Source of the DNA: Tahibacter aquaticus
Lineage (GTDB): Bacteria; Pseudomonadota; Gammaproteobacteria; Xanthomonadales; Rhodanobacteraceae
DNA: 64,000 bases
NCBI RefSeq assembly: GCF_004363655.1
Contig: NZ_SNZH01000013.1
Location: forward strand, 1-64,000
Reading direction: 5' to 3'
This document shows positions 38,304 to 47,016 of this stretch, piece by piece; position 1 is the first letter of the stretch; each line of letters begins with the position of its first letter. A program made the translations under genes and the position numbers. The notes under the pieces were generated by a model. That model had not been told where the DNA came from and did not search any database. It worked only from the letters and a program-made list of their open reading frames with translations.

Positions 38304-39769
38304 GCAGATGGAGCCTGCTGATGCTGCTGGCCGCAGCCCCTGTCGCCTCCGGCGGCGAGCATCGCGACTATGCGCGCGAATGGCCGCTGACCCTGTCGCG
38401 GGACGACGGCGGCGCCTACCGCGTCGTGCTGACCGAAGAGATCTACCGCGCCGCGCAGGACGCCAACCTCGCCGACATTGAAGTGTTCAATGCCAACGGC
38501 GAGGCGCTGCCGGTCACCCTGCAGGGACCGGAAAGCGCCGGTGCGCAGGAATGGCCGCGGGAAATGCGCGGCCTGCCCTGGTTTCCGCTGGCCGCCGACG
38601 CCGGCAGCCCGGCGTCGCCGGACCTGCATCTGAAGGCCCAGCTTGACGGCGATGGCCGCATCGTCGGCCTCGATGCGTCGGTGCGCGGCGGCCAGAACGC
38701 CGGCGGCGTGGCCGCCCATGGCGGTCTGCGTGGCAGCAGCGGCGTGGCCGTGGAAGCCCGCCCCGCGCAGACCTATCTGATCGACCTGAGTCAGCACAAG
38801 ACGCCGTTCTCCTCGCTGCAGCTGCAATGGAACGCAGATACGCGACCATTCCAGAGCCAGGTGCACGTGTCCGGCAGCGACGACCTGCAGAACTGGAACC
38901 CGCTCGCCGCCGCGGCCCTGGCCGACCTGTCCAACGGCCCCAACAGCCTGCGCCGCGACCGCATCGAGATCGCGCGGCAGCACACATTTCGTTATCTGCG
39001 CCTCAGCGCCAGCGGCGGCGATCCGCTGCCCGCGATCAGCGCGATCAACGCCGAAGCACCGCCGCCGCCGCCGGAGCCGGAATGGCGCTGGCTCAGCGTC
39101 GACGGCGAGCCGCAGCAGGAAAAAGACCGCATCTGGTATCGCTATGCCTTGCCCGCGCGCATTCCCGCCCGCCAGCTCGACGTACGCCCCGAAGCAGGCA
39201 ACACGGCCGTCACCTGGACCGTCAGCAGCCGCGAAGGCGAGCCGCGCCCGTGGACAGGCCGCGCCGGCCCCTGGACCGGCTACCGCGTCGCCTCCGGCGA
39301 CAGTGTGGAAAGTTCCACCCCACAATTTCTGACCGCCCCCGTGCGCGAACGCGAATGGCGCGTCGATGCGGCGCAAGGCCTGAACGCGCCGCCGACCCTA
39401 CTGCTGGGCTATCGGCCCGAAGTGCTGGTCTTCCTGGCCCAGGGGCCGGGCCCTTACACCGTGGCGGCCGGCAGCGCCAAAGCCCGACGCGTGGACGCGC
39501 CCCTGTCCACGCTGCTCGACGCCCTGCGCCGCCGCCACGGTGCCGACTGGAAGCCATACCCGGCCAAGCCCGGCACGGCGGCAATCGTCAGCGGCGAGGC
39601 AGCATTGCAGCCGCCGCCAGTGCCGCCCAGGCCGATGGAATGGAAATCGTGGCTGCTCTGGGGCCTGCTGATTGCCGGCACCGTCGTCGTTTCGGCCATG
39701 GCGATGAGTCTGTTGCAGCAGCGCAAGGACGACGAACAAGCGGACGAAAAAACGAACGAAAATCCGTAG
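38300..39769 (+). CDS. DUF3999 exported protein, partner of DUF2339
   Basis: The 489-residue protein has a Sec signal (WSLLMLLAAAPVASGG), a large periplasmic region (for example EWPLTLSRDDGGAYRVVLTE, LADIEVFNANGEALP, and FRYLRLSASGGDPLPAI, which resembles a discoidin-like fold), and a C-terminal transmembrane helix (WLLWGLLIAGTVVVSAMAM). It is translationally coupled to DUF2339 (ATGA). The stop codon TAG (39767-39769) lies inside the left end of palindromic repeat copy B, so the insertion may have changed the C-terminus. Confidence 0.9.
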   Translation: MSRWSLLMLLAAAPVASGGEHRDYAREWPLTLSRDDGGAYRVVLTEEIYRAAQDANLADIEVFNANGEALPVTLQGPESAGAQEWPREMRGLPWFPLAADAGSPASPDLHLKAQLDGDGRIVGLDASVRGGQNAGGVAAHGGLRGSSGVAVEARPAQTYLIDLSQHKTPFSSLQLQWNADTRPFQSQVHVSGSDDLQNWNPLAAAALADLSNGPNSLRRDRIEIARQHTFRYLRLSASGGDPLPAISAINAEAPPPPPEPEWRWLSVDGEPQQEKDRIWYRYALPARIPARQLDVRPEAGNTAVTWTVSSREGEPRPWTGRAGPWTGYRVASGDSVESSTPQFLTAPVREREWRVDAAQGLNAPPTLLLGYRPEVLVFLAQGPGPYTVAAGSAKARRVDAPLSTLLDALRRRHGADWKPYPAKPGTAAIVSGEAALQPPPVPPRPMEWKSWLLWGLLIAGTVVVSAMAMSLLQQRKDDEQADEKTNENP

Positions 39770-39943
39770 GTTGGGGCAAGCCGCAGGCGCACCCCAACAT
39801 CAAGGCATCGCACCGACCCAAAGCCCCTGCCGAACGAACTGTACTACTGCTGTTCCGGCGAAACGAAGATTCCTTCGGCACGGGTTCTCTGATGGCGAAC
39901 CACCTTGATGTCGGTGTGCGCCCGCGGCCTACCCAAGCCTACG
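39765..39943. repeat. Palindromic intergenic repeat, copy B (~179 bp)
   Basis: CGTAGG (39765-39770) and CCTACG (39938-39943) are the outermost inverted ends; left GTTGGGGCAAGCCGCAGGCG matches the complement of the right end, and an internal imperfect stem (CCCCTGCCGAACGAA with TTCCTTCGGCACGGG) sits where copy A has its perfect 15-bp stem. The left end supplies the DUF3999 stop, and the right end encodes the last four residues (RRLG) and the stop of the convergent glycosyltransferase. Confidence 0.75.
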
Positions 39944-40687
39944 CTTTTGTTCTTCGTACACTTTTGCGTATTTCAGAAATACGTAATACGCCGCACTCAC
40001 CGCATTGATGAAGCCGGCCCAGCCGTCGAGAAACCAGCGCTTGCCGATGTACTGGCGCAGGAAGAACACGCCGGGATAGAGCACCAGCCGAGCACCCATC
40101 CAGCGCACGCGCTTGCGCTGCTTGTGCGCGACCAGTCCGCTGGAATACGCATTGATCTTGGCTACCTTGGTGTGGATGTCGGGCTCGCCGTAGTGCACGA
40201 ACACCGCCTCGCCCAGGGTCGCCACCGGCTCGCGCGTCGCCGGCGCCGCATGCACGGGCACGTCGTTCATGCGCACGCGCTCACGGTCGAACAGGCGCAG
40301 ATGCGTATTCAGGCGCACGCCGCGGTGGTTGAAGGTCCAGAACACCTGCTCGCGCCGCGGCAGGCGGAACCCGGCGACGGCCGGCGCCTGCAAGGCCAGC
40401 TCGATCGCTGCGCGGGCGTTGGCGCCGTCCAGCGCCTCGTCCGCATCCAGCAGCAATACCCAGCGCGATGCAGCCTTGTCGATCGCACTCTGCTTCTGTG
40501 CCGCATAGCCCTTGAACGGTTCGCTGAATAGTGTCGCGCCGTAGCGCTGTGCGATCTGCAGCGTGGCATCGCTGGAACCCGAGTCCAGCAGCACGATGGC
40601 ATCGGCCCAGGCCGCGCTGGCCAGGCAACGCTCCAGCGTGGCCGCGTTGTTCAAGGTGGTGACGACCAGGGTCAGGCGCTCACGCAT
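39929..40687 (-). CDS. Family 2 glycosyltransferase (LPS core type)
   Basis: The 252-residue cytoplasmic enzyme has a GT2 fold: LTLVVTTLNNAATLERCLAS, the nucleotide-sugar aspartates IVLLDSGSSD and the metal-binding LLLDADEALD. HYGEPDIHTKVAKINAYSS and the following helix match WaaE/KdtX-like core glycosyltransferases. Its start overlaps the upstream ligase gene by 8 nt. Its final codons and stop lie in palindromic repeat copy B. Confidence 0.88.
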   Translation of the reverse strand: MRERLTLVVTTLNNAATLERCLASAAWADAIVLLDSGSSDATLQIAQRYGATLFSEPFKGYAAQKQSAIDKAASRWVLLLDADEALDGANARAAIELALQAPAVAGFRLPRREQVFWTFNHRGVRLNTHLRLFDRERVRMNDVPVHAAPATREPVATLGEAVFVHYGEPDIHTKVAKINAYSSGLVAHKQRKRVRWMGARLVLYPGVFFLRQYIGKRWFLDGWAGFINAVSAAYYVFLKYAKVYEEQKRRLG

Positions 40688-41945
40688 GGCTGTTTGCCCT
40701 CGATTCGTGCTCGCCCCGCAGCGCCGCGCAATACAGTGCAATCAGCCACCAGAACAGCAGGCCCCACCAGGCCGAGTAGAAGGCCAGGTGCGTATTCAAC
40801 GGAAAGGCCATCGCGATCAGGCAAAGGCCCGGCACGAACGCCGCCTCGCGTGCCGCCGCCGTGGCCGCGCGCCAGGCGCGCAGCGCCAGGGCAATGCCGC
40901 CGAACCACAGCAACAGGCCCAGCACACCGGTTTCGCTCAACACTTCCAGAATCCATTGATGCGCGTGCGCCGCGCCAAGGCCGTCGGCCTGTACGAAGGC
41001 ATCGCCCGGCGCGGCGTAGTGGAAATAGGCGTAGCGGAAACCGCGCACGCCGACGCCGTTGAGCGGATGCGCCTGGATCATTGCTGCCGCCGTATGCCAG
41101 ATGCGGCTGCGCCCGGCCAGGGCGAAATCCACCTCGCCACCGGAACCGTTCAGGGCCAGCAAGGTGCGGTCCATGCGCGCATCGAACGCGGCCGAGCTGT
41201 ACCAGGCAACGCCGACCGCCGCAGCGGCACCCAGGCCCAGCGCCAGGCACCAGGCCAGAAACTGCGCCGGCCGGCGCGTTTCGCGCCAGAGGAAAACCAG
41301 CGCCACCAGGCCGAAGGCGAGCCAGCTTGCCCGCGAGCCCGCCAGCAGCACCGGCCCCAGCACCAGCAGAAAAGCCAGCAGCAGACCGCGCCGGCCCCAG
41401 CGTTCCCGCGCGCTGTGCAGCAGGAACGGCGACAGCGTGGCCAGCACCGGTCCCAGTTTCAGATTGTCATTGCCGAAGATACCGCTGACGCGCTCGGCCT
41501 CGGGCAGGCCGCCCAGGCTCCAGCCGGTCAGGGCCTGCACCCAGGCGTCGACCAGCCACAGCAGCAGAAACAACGCTACGCCGTCGGCCAGCCAGCGGCC
41601 ATGCCCCGGCCGCGGCAAGACCAACGCGGCGTAGATGCCCAGCGGCAGCAGACGCAGCGCCGCCAGCACCGTGCTCCAGCTTTTGTCCGGGTTGACCGAG
41701 TCGAAACAGGAAAACAGCGCCGCCGCGGTATAGCAGGCCCACAGCAGCAAAAACAGCGAACCCGTCCGCCACTCGTGCCGGAGTTCAGGCTGGCGCCGCA
41801 ACAGCAGCGCACACCCCGCCAGCGCCAGCACCACGCCTGCCTCGGCCGAGCGCCCGAACGGCAGCAAGGCAACCACAGCCAGCAGGGGCAGCAGCGCGGG
41901 GCGGAACAGGGTCGCGAATAGCTCGCGCGGCAAGGACGTCGTCAT
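40680..41945 (-). CDS. O-antigen ligase / polymerase-like membrane protein
   Basis: The 421-residue inner-membrane protein has about 11-12 transmembrane segments and a Wzy_C periplasmic loop with GRSRIWHTAAAMIQAHPLNG, followed by GVRGFRYAYFHYA and HAHQWILEVLSETGVLGLL, the conserved H-x-H-x-x-x-L-E region. WaaL ligates O-antigen onto the lipid A-core; the same domain occurs in polymerases and in protein glycosylation ligases. The GT2 gene downstream favours an LPS role. Confidence 0.87.
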   Translation of the reverse strand: MTTSLPRELFATLFRPALLPLLAVVALLPFGRSAEAGVVLALAGCALLLRRQPELRHEWRTGSLFLLLWACYTAAALFSCFDSVNPDKSWSTVLAALRLLPLGIYAALVLPRPGHGRWLADGVALFLLLWLVDAWVQALTGWSLGGLPEAERVSGIFGNDNLKLGPVLATLSPFLLHSARERWGRRGLLLAFLLVLGPVLLAGSRASWLAFGLVALVFLWRETRRPAQFLAWCLALGLGAAAAVGVAWYSSAAFDARMDRTLLALNGSGGEVDFALAGRSRIWHTAAAMIQAHPLNGVGVRGFRYAYFHYAAPGDAFVQADGLGAAHAHQWILEVLSETGVLGLLLWFGGIALALRAWRAATAAAREAAFVPGLCLIAMAFPLNTHLAFYSAWWGLLFWWLIALYCAALRGEHESRANSHA

Positions 41946-42015
41946 GCGGGGCGGGATGATAGCCCGCAGCATTGCCGATTCAGCAACGCCCGGGCGAGCT
42001 TCGCCGCGCGCCGGC

Positions 42016-43161
42016 TCAACTCATCGCAATGGTCGAGCGCAGGCTCGCCGCGTCGTCATTGGCCAGGGCGTGATACAGCGCCAGGGTGGCGCGCTGCATG
42101 TCCGCCAGCTGGTAGCTCCGCAGCGGCGGAATGGCCGGGGCCAGGCGCAGCAGCTCGGCCGCGCGTTCGACCAGGCGGCCGAAATCGTCGAACGGCACGC
42201 GGCCGGCGGGATACAGCTCGGTCAGCAACTCGCCCACGCCGCCGTGGGCATAGCCCAGCACCGGCCGGCACAGGGCCAGCGCCTCGATAACGGTGCGGCC
42301 AAAGGCTTCGGGCTTGTTCGACAGCTGCACGATCAGTGCGCTGGCCGCATACACATCGCGCACATCCGAGCGCGCTGCGGCGAAGACCACATCGTCGGCC
42401 ACGCCGCGCTCGTCGGCCAGGCGCTGCAGTTCGGCGACGTAGTTCATGCGGCTGGGCTCCACCACGCCCAGCAGCAGCAGCCGCGTCGCAATACCGCGCG
42501 TCTTCAGCGCGGCAATCAGTTCGATCGCGTCGCGATGGCCCTTGATGCGCGTACCGCGCCCCGGCAGTGTGAGCAGCGGCGCGCCGCGCAGGCGCGGAAA
42601 CTCGATGAAGAAATTGCGCAGCCATTCCTCGTCGGGGCGATGGCCGTAAGGCCATTCGTCCAGATCGATGCCGCGGGGAATCACCACGATGCGCTCGGGC
42701 TCGATCTCGTAATGACTGATCAGGAAATCGCGCACCGTATGCGAGACGGCAATCACGCGTTCGCCCCGGGTCATGATGGCGCTGTAGCGGCCTGGCGTGT
42801 TCAGGCCATGCGCCGTTGTCACGAAGTGCATGGACCTGGGCGCGTTCTTCAGCGCGAAATGCGCCAGCCAGGCCGGCAGGCGCGAGCGCGCGTGGACAAT
42901 GTCAGGTTTCAACTCGTGGAACAGGCTGCGCAGGCCGGCGATATGGCGCAGGCTCAGCAGCGACTTGGCACCGATGGTGCGCTGGATATGCTCGCTGCCC
43001 TCCGCCAGCAGTCTGGGCACCAACCGCCCGCCGGCGGAGACGACGACCGAGCGGTGGCCGGCTGCCGCCAGGGCGGCACCGACTTCGAGCGTGGACCGCT
43101 CCACCCCGCCTGTTTCCAGTGCGGGTACCAGTTGTACGACCGTGAGCCGTCGTCCCTGCAC
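42016..43161 (-). CDS. Family 4 glycosyltransferase (GT-B)
   Basis: The 381-residue GT-B enzyme starts LTVVQLVPALETGGVERS, has KPDIVHARSRLPAWLA, the VIAVSHTVRDFL hinge, PGRGTRIKGHRDAIELIAAL and the C-terminal E-x7-E region SNKPEAFGRTVIEALALCRP. It probably transfers a sugar to the LPS core or O-antigen. It starts 10 nt after the stop of the zinc-finger gene. Confidence 0.9.
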   Translation of the reverse strand: MQGRRLTVVQLVPALETGGVERSTLEVGAALAAAGHRSVVVSAGGRLVPRLLAEGSEHIQRTIGAKSLLSLRHIAGLRSLFHELKPDIVHARSRLPAWLAHFALKNAPRSMHFVTTAHGLNTPGRYSAIMTRGERVIAVSHTVRDFLISHYEIEPERIVVIPRGIDLDEWPYGHRPDEEWLRNFFIEFPRLRGAPLLTLPGRGTRIKGHRDAIELIAALKTRGIATRLLLLGVVEPSRMNYVAELQRLADERGVADDVVFAAARSDVRDVYAASALIVQLSNKPEAFGRTVIEALALCRPVLGYAHGGVGELLTELYPAGRVPFDDFGRLVERAAELLRLAPAIPPLRSYQLADMQRATLALYHALANDDAASLRSTIAMS

Positions 43162-43171
43162 GGAAATCCGA

Positions 43172-43381
43172 TCAGTCTTTCAGCACGAAGTGCGCGCCGC
43201 AGTAGGCACACACCGACTCGCCGCCCTCGTCTTCGATGGGCAAATACACCTTGGGGTGCGAATTCCACAGGCTCATGCCCGGCATGGGGCAGGACAAGGG
43301 CAGGTCCGCACGCGTCACTTCGTAACGGTTCTCGGCATTGGCAGGCGTGGTCTGCGCCGCCGCTGGGTTGGTTCTGGCCAT
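43172..43381 (-). CDS. Zinc-finger protein, zf-CHCC family
   Basis: The 69-residue protein has the CHCC pattern in LSCPMPG, NSHPKVYLPI and CAYCGAHFVLKD, as in the short bacterial relatives of a mitochondrial complex I subunit (NDUFS6-like). Function in bacteria is not established. It precedes the GT4 gene by 10 nt on the same strand and is divergent from the Yip1 gene. Confidence 0.9.
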   Translation of the reverse strand: MARTNPAAAQTTPANAENRYEVTRADLPLSCPMPGMSLWNSHPKVYLPIEDEGGESVCAYCGAHFVLKD

Positions 43382-43577
43382 GGAAATTCCGGTCAGGCGA
43401 GTGAACGGGCGAGTTTACCAGTTCATATCCTGTGATCGGATGCACGCTTTGTGCCGGTACGCGGTCACGCAAGGATTGCGGTATTAATGCCGGGTAAACG
43501 GCGCCATACCAGTCTAGAATCGGACGGATTGTGCCGGTGGCCACAGTGCGCGCCACCATCGACCGGGGCTGGAGAAA

Positions 43578-44159
43578 ATGGATATCAACAAGCTGATCGA
43601 ACGCGTAAAGAACATCCTGCTGACACCGAAGACGGAATGGCCGGTGATCGCCCAGGAGCAAACCGACGTGGCCAAGCTGTATACGGGCTACATCATGATC
43701 CTGGCGGCCATACCGGCCGTGTTCCAGTTCCTCGTCTACACGATAGGCGGCAGTCCGATCGCCGGCCTGGTCGTTGCAGTCCTCAGCTATGCACTGGCGC
43801 TGGTCATCACCTTCGTCATGGCCCTGATCGTCGATGCGCTGGCACCGACTTTCGGCGCGGAGAAAAGCCAGATCCAGGCGCTGAAGACCGTTGCCTATGC
43901 CAATACAGCCGGCTGGGTTGCCGGCGTATTCCTCATCATTCCCATCATCGGCTGGCTGCTCGCCTTCGCGGCGGCCATCTACGGCTATGTACTGATGTAC
44001 TTCGGCCTGCCGCATACGATGAAATCGCCACCGGAAAAGACCGGCGGCTATTTCGCCGTGATCATCGTGATCGGTATCGTGCTGGGTGCCGTCGTCGGCA
44101 TGGTCCTGGCTGGCATCGCCGCGACAATGCTGGTCGGCGCGGCCATGGTCAGAGGCTGA
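43578..44159 (+). CDS. Yip1 family inner-membrane protein
   Basis: The 193-residue protein shows the Yip1 N-terminal motif VKNILLTPKTEWPVIAQE followed by five hydrophobic segments (YIMILAAIPAVFQFLVYTI, LSYALALVITFVMALIVD, GVFLIIPIIGWLLAFAAAIY, YFAVIIVIGIVLGAVVGMVL). Role unknown. GGAG precedes the ATG by about 7 nt; a terminator follows. Confidence 0.9.
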   Translation: MDINKLIERVKNILLTPKTEWPVIAQEQTDVAKLYTGYIMILAAIPAVFQFLVYTIGGSPIAGLVVAVLSYALALVITFVMALIVDALAPTFGAEKSQIQALKTVAYANTAGWVAGVFLIIPIIGWLLAFAAAIYGYVLMYFGLPHTMKSPPEKTGGYFAVIIVIGIVLGAVVGMVLAGIAATMLVGAAMVRG

Positions 44160-44178
44160 CCGAACCGCACCGCCACAC

Positions 44179-44210
44179 GAAAAAGGGCCGCGCAATGCGG
44201 CCCTTTTTTG
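44179..44210 (+). terminator. Rho-independent terminator after the Yip1 gene
   Basis: GGGCCGC (44185-44191), a 5-nt loop and GCGGCCC (44197-44203) followed by T6, with A5 before the stem. Confidence 0.9.
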
Positions 44211-44256
44211 TTGCCTGTTGCACAGTGCGCGACCTTGCCGCGCACCGCCTGCCGGC

Positions 44257-45738
44257 TTATTGCCGCTGCAGTTCGACCGTGCCGATCACCGGCTTGGCCT
44301 CACTCTTCGGCTCGCCATCGGGCACGATGACCACGCTGGGCGTGTCGCCCAGGGCCTTCTTGCCGCCCAGGCGCTTAAGCTGCGCGGTCACGTCGAAGCT
44401 GTAGAACTTGTCGCCGTCGCCATGCCCTTCGTGATGACCGCCGCCGTCGCCATGGTCCAGCTTCTGCGCGTCGAAGAAGCTGAAGCTGCCGACACGGTTC
44501 TCGTCGGTGACCGACGCTTCCTTGCCCGGCTCGCCGACATAGACGTTGTACAGCACCTCCGGCTGGGCCTGCGCTTCCAGGCCGCGCAGCACCAGGTACA
44601 GGCGCTGGTTTTCGGTCAGCCTGGCTACGGTTTCCTGCAGGGTCGCCGGCTTCGCGCCTTCTTCCGTGCCCTTGGCCAGATCCAGCGCGATCACCACCGG
44701 CGCCGCGGACAATTCCACCCGCTTGGCCGCCTTGGCGGTCAGCGAGGGCTTGGCCTTGGCCGCGACCGCTTCCAAACGCAGCGCCGACTTGGGCTTGGGT
44801 TCCAGCTTCTCGTAGCTGTAGCCCAGCTTGGCGATATCGAAGAAGTCCGACGCCTTGCCCGTGACTGCCGTGCCCTTGGCATCGGCAAAGGTGAACACGG
44901 AATTGCCCCAGGATTCGTTCGGGTTCTTGCCACCGTTGGCATTCCAGCTCGCCCACAGTCGATCGATATTGCAGTGGTGTACCCAGAACACCGGATCGTT
45001 CGCCGCCCAGGGCACCGCGCCCATGTTCTGGCCGGCGCCGGTCAGCACGTGCACATTGCCGTGCAGTACCGAATCGAGCTTGAGGCAGAAGCCCTGCAGC
45101 GCACCGCTGGGGGAATAGGTCGCCTCGCGCAGCGCATCGAGGTTCAAGGCGCCGGGCTTGTTCTTGTCGATCGGCTCGCCGCTGTTGGCCAGGGCGTTGC
45201 GATCCTTCACGAACAAGGCACCGAAGGTGGGATCGCTGCCATTGAGGAACTGCGGCGGCAGCTTGCCGTGGGTGGCGTCGTCGGCAGAATAATTCCAATA
45301 GGGCAAAGTGAAATCATCGCGTTTACTCACCGCACGGATGATTTCCTCGAAGTAGTACACGTACATGCGATGCCAGGGCAGGAACAGGTTTTCATCCTGT
45401 CCGCTGTGCGAACGGCAGGTATTCCACATTGCCGTCGCCAAGGCCTTGTGCGGACTGGAACCGCTGCCGAAGATGCGCGTCAGCTCAGCGCCCTTGTCGG
45501 TGGAACTCTTGACGAAGTGGGTATACCACTGGAATACCCAGTTGCTCGGATCCGTGGCGCCGAGATTCTTCATCGCGGCGACTGCGCCGGCGTAAATCTT
45601 CAGCATTTCCACGCCCTTGGCGCTGCGCACGTCGTAGCGCACGCGCGGCCCGGCCGCACCCAGCCGATTCATCATCCACAGCGAAAACGGAATAGCAGCG
45701 ACGCCGCGCACGAAGTCGCGGCGGGTAAAAGTGGCCAT
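44257..45738 (-). CDS. Tat-exported tyrosinase/polyphenol oxidase with plant-type C-terminal domain
   Basis: The 493-residue protein begins with a twin-arginine signal (TRRDFVRGVAAIPFSLW). Type-3 copper ligands are visible: CuA His74 (WYTHF), His111 (CRSHSGQ) and His123 (FLPWHRMY); CuB His226/His230 (LHGNVH) and His254/255 (DPVFWVHHCNIDRLW). Residues ~375-490 form a PPO1_KFDV-like C-terminal domain (LYLVLRGLEA, VGSFSFFD, YSFDVTAQLKRLGG, SVVIVPDG), normally a plant polyphenol oxidase feature that covers the active site. A His/Gly-rich insert (DHGDGGGHHEGHGDGDK) within it may bind metal. It is 589 bp downstream of the gene at 46328-46879 and could oxidise phenols in the periplasm. Confidence 0.9.
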   Translation of the reverse strand: MATFTRRDFVRGVAAIPFSLWMMNRLGAAGPRVRYDVRSAKGVEMLKIYAGAVAAMKNLGATDPSNWVFQWYTHFVKSSTDKGAELTRIFGSGSSPHKALATAMWNTCRSHSGQDENLFLPWHRMYVYYFEEIIRAVSKRDDFTLPYWNYSADDATHGKLPPQFLNGSDPTFGALFVKDRNALANSGEPIDKNKPGALNLDALREATYSPSGALQGFCLKLDSVLHGNVHVLTGAGQNMGAVPWAANDPVFWVHHCNIDRLWASWNANGGKNPNESWGNSVFTFADAKGTAVTGKASDFFDIAKLGYSYEKLEPKPKSALRLEAVAAKAKPSLTAKAAKRVELSAAPVVIALDLAKGTEEGAKPATLQETVARLTENQRLYLVLRGLEAQAQPEVLYNVYVGEPGKEASVTDENRVGSFSFFDAQKLDHGDGGGHHEGHGDGDKFYSFDVTAQLKRLGGKKALGDTPSVVIVPDGEPKSEAKPVIGTVELQRQ

Positions 45739-46327
45739 GGCGATCTCCCCAAGAGAAAGGCTGCACTAAATACGATACAACGCCACAGGTATACTATGAA
45801 ACATCGATCCCGGCAACAGCAGATTCAGCGGCGCGGGAAGGCATCGACGGCACTGTGGCGCGGTCGGGAAAAAAACGGTCGCCGCAGCGAATCCGGCGCA
45901 AGCTCTGCTGGACCTGGCCCTCCCTCTCGGAGGAAAGCCGGCCCGGCGAGACGGCCAGTGCCGCACGCGGCCGAAGCCACGGCGAGCCCCCCAGGCGCTC
46001 GCCGCGTTCCGTACTGATCCGCCCCCTGAGACGGCTCCGGCCTGCCGTCGCTACAACCCCTAGTGCGGCGACGTCCGCGGCACGGACAGAAGACCGTGCG
46101 GCGACCAGACAAGCCAGGCGCAAATCGGCCGGCCTACCTATCACTGCCCGGTGCACACTCCGCCGGCGCGGCTGCCCGGCCCTGCTTCCCGGCCGATACC
46201 TCCGGCGAAATCCGCCGCATCGCCGTAAAACCTCATGCGGCGAGGCGGCGCCACAGCGCCATGCCGGCACCAGGCAAGGACATGCGGCAGCCGCCGCATC
46301 ATTCAGCAGTAACAGCAGGACAGGACG
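45739..46327. other. Non-coding interval between the tyrosinase and its small neighbour
   Basis: 589 bp of very GC-rich sequence. Long open frames exist on both strands, but they are Arg-rich with no family resemblance, so I see no gene. The first ~40 bp upstream of the tyrosinase start are AT-rich (ACTATG, TATACTATGAAAC on the plus strand) and likely contain its promoter. Confidence 0.5.
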
Positions 46328-46879
46328 CTATTGCAGCACCAGCGAAATTTTCCCGATCTCCACTTGCGTATCTGCTGCGGCCTCTTCGCCGGCGACAACA
46401 CGCAACGACACCGGCCCGTGCCCCAGCAGTTTGCGCAGCGAACCGGTCACCTCGAAGCTGCGCTGCGCCGTCGCGCCTTCCGCATGCGATACGCCATACA
46501 CCGCGAAATCGCCTGCCGCCGCCGCGGCCGGCACTTCATTGCCGCGCGAGCCGGCGCCGAACAGTTCTACCCGCAGCATCGCGCCCGGGTCTTTCACCAC
46601 GCGCAGCCGGTCGATCAGCAGATAGACCTTGCGGCCCGCCCCTTCCTTGTCCAGCCGCGCCGCCAGCGCGGTCGATTCGGCGCTGCTCAGGATCTGTTTC
46701 TCTGCCGCGCGCCGCTTCACCAGCAGCGGCGCCGACACGGTCTTGAGTACCTCGTGCGCCTGCGTTTCCATCGTCGCCTCCACCCCGGCGGACTGAACCG
46801 TTGTCGCCGACCAGGCCGGCAGGGCTGTCACCAGCCCCGCCAGCACTACATACCCCCAGCCCTTCATACACCTACGCAT
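46328..46879 (-). CDS. Small exported protein resembling a free-standing tyrosinase C-terminal domain
   Basis: The 183-residue protein has a Sec signal (GWGYVVLAGLVTALPAWSA). The mature part follows the order of the tyrosinase C-terminal domain next door: a SAP-hydrophobic start, VYLLIDRLRVVKDPG, a GDFAVYGV strand, SFEVTGSLRKLLG and SLRVVAG ending IGKISLVL. The tyrosinase has YLVLRGLEAQAQPE, GSFSFFDA, SFDVTAQLKRLGG, SVVIVPDG and IGTVEL at matching places. The relation is read by eye and not verified. GGGAGAG precedes the ATG at 46879. If right, it may shield or load copper into the tyrosinase in trans. Confidence 0.7.
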   Translation of the reverse strand: MRRCMKGWGYVVLAGLVTALPAWSATTVQSAGVEATMETQAHEVLKTVSAPLLVKRRAAEKQILSSAESTALAARLDKEGAGRKVYLLIDRLRVVKDPGAMLRVELFGAGSRGNEVPAAAAAGDFAVYGVSHAEGATAQRSFEVTGSLRKLLGHGPVSLRVVAGEEAAADTQVEIGKISLVLQ

Positions 46880-47016
46880 GGTTACTCTCCCAGGACAGAC
46901 CGCATCCCTCGATACCGCAGCGCGGCGCCAAGTTCCCCGCCGCTTGCATGGACAGCAGCCGGCCAGCTGAGTAAAACGACACTCACTGCCGACGTACCGC
47001 CGGGGAGCGGTCGCCC

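Noticed and set aside
44257-45738. Cys-His thioether as in many tyrosinases and plant PPOs
   Set aside because: The only nearby cysteine (C108) is three residues before His111, not in the C-x-H arrangement, so the thioether was not claimed.
45794-46270. 158-codon minus-strand frame between the tyrosinase and the small exported protein
   Set aside because: Arg/Ala/Gly-rich without domain or ribosome site; overlapping frames on the other strand are equally open.
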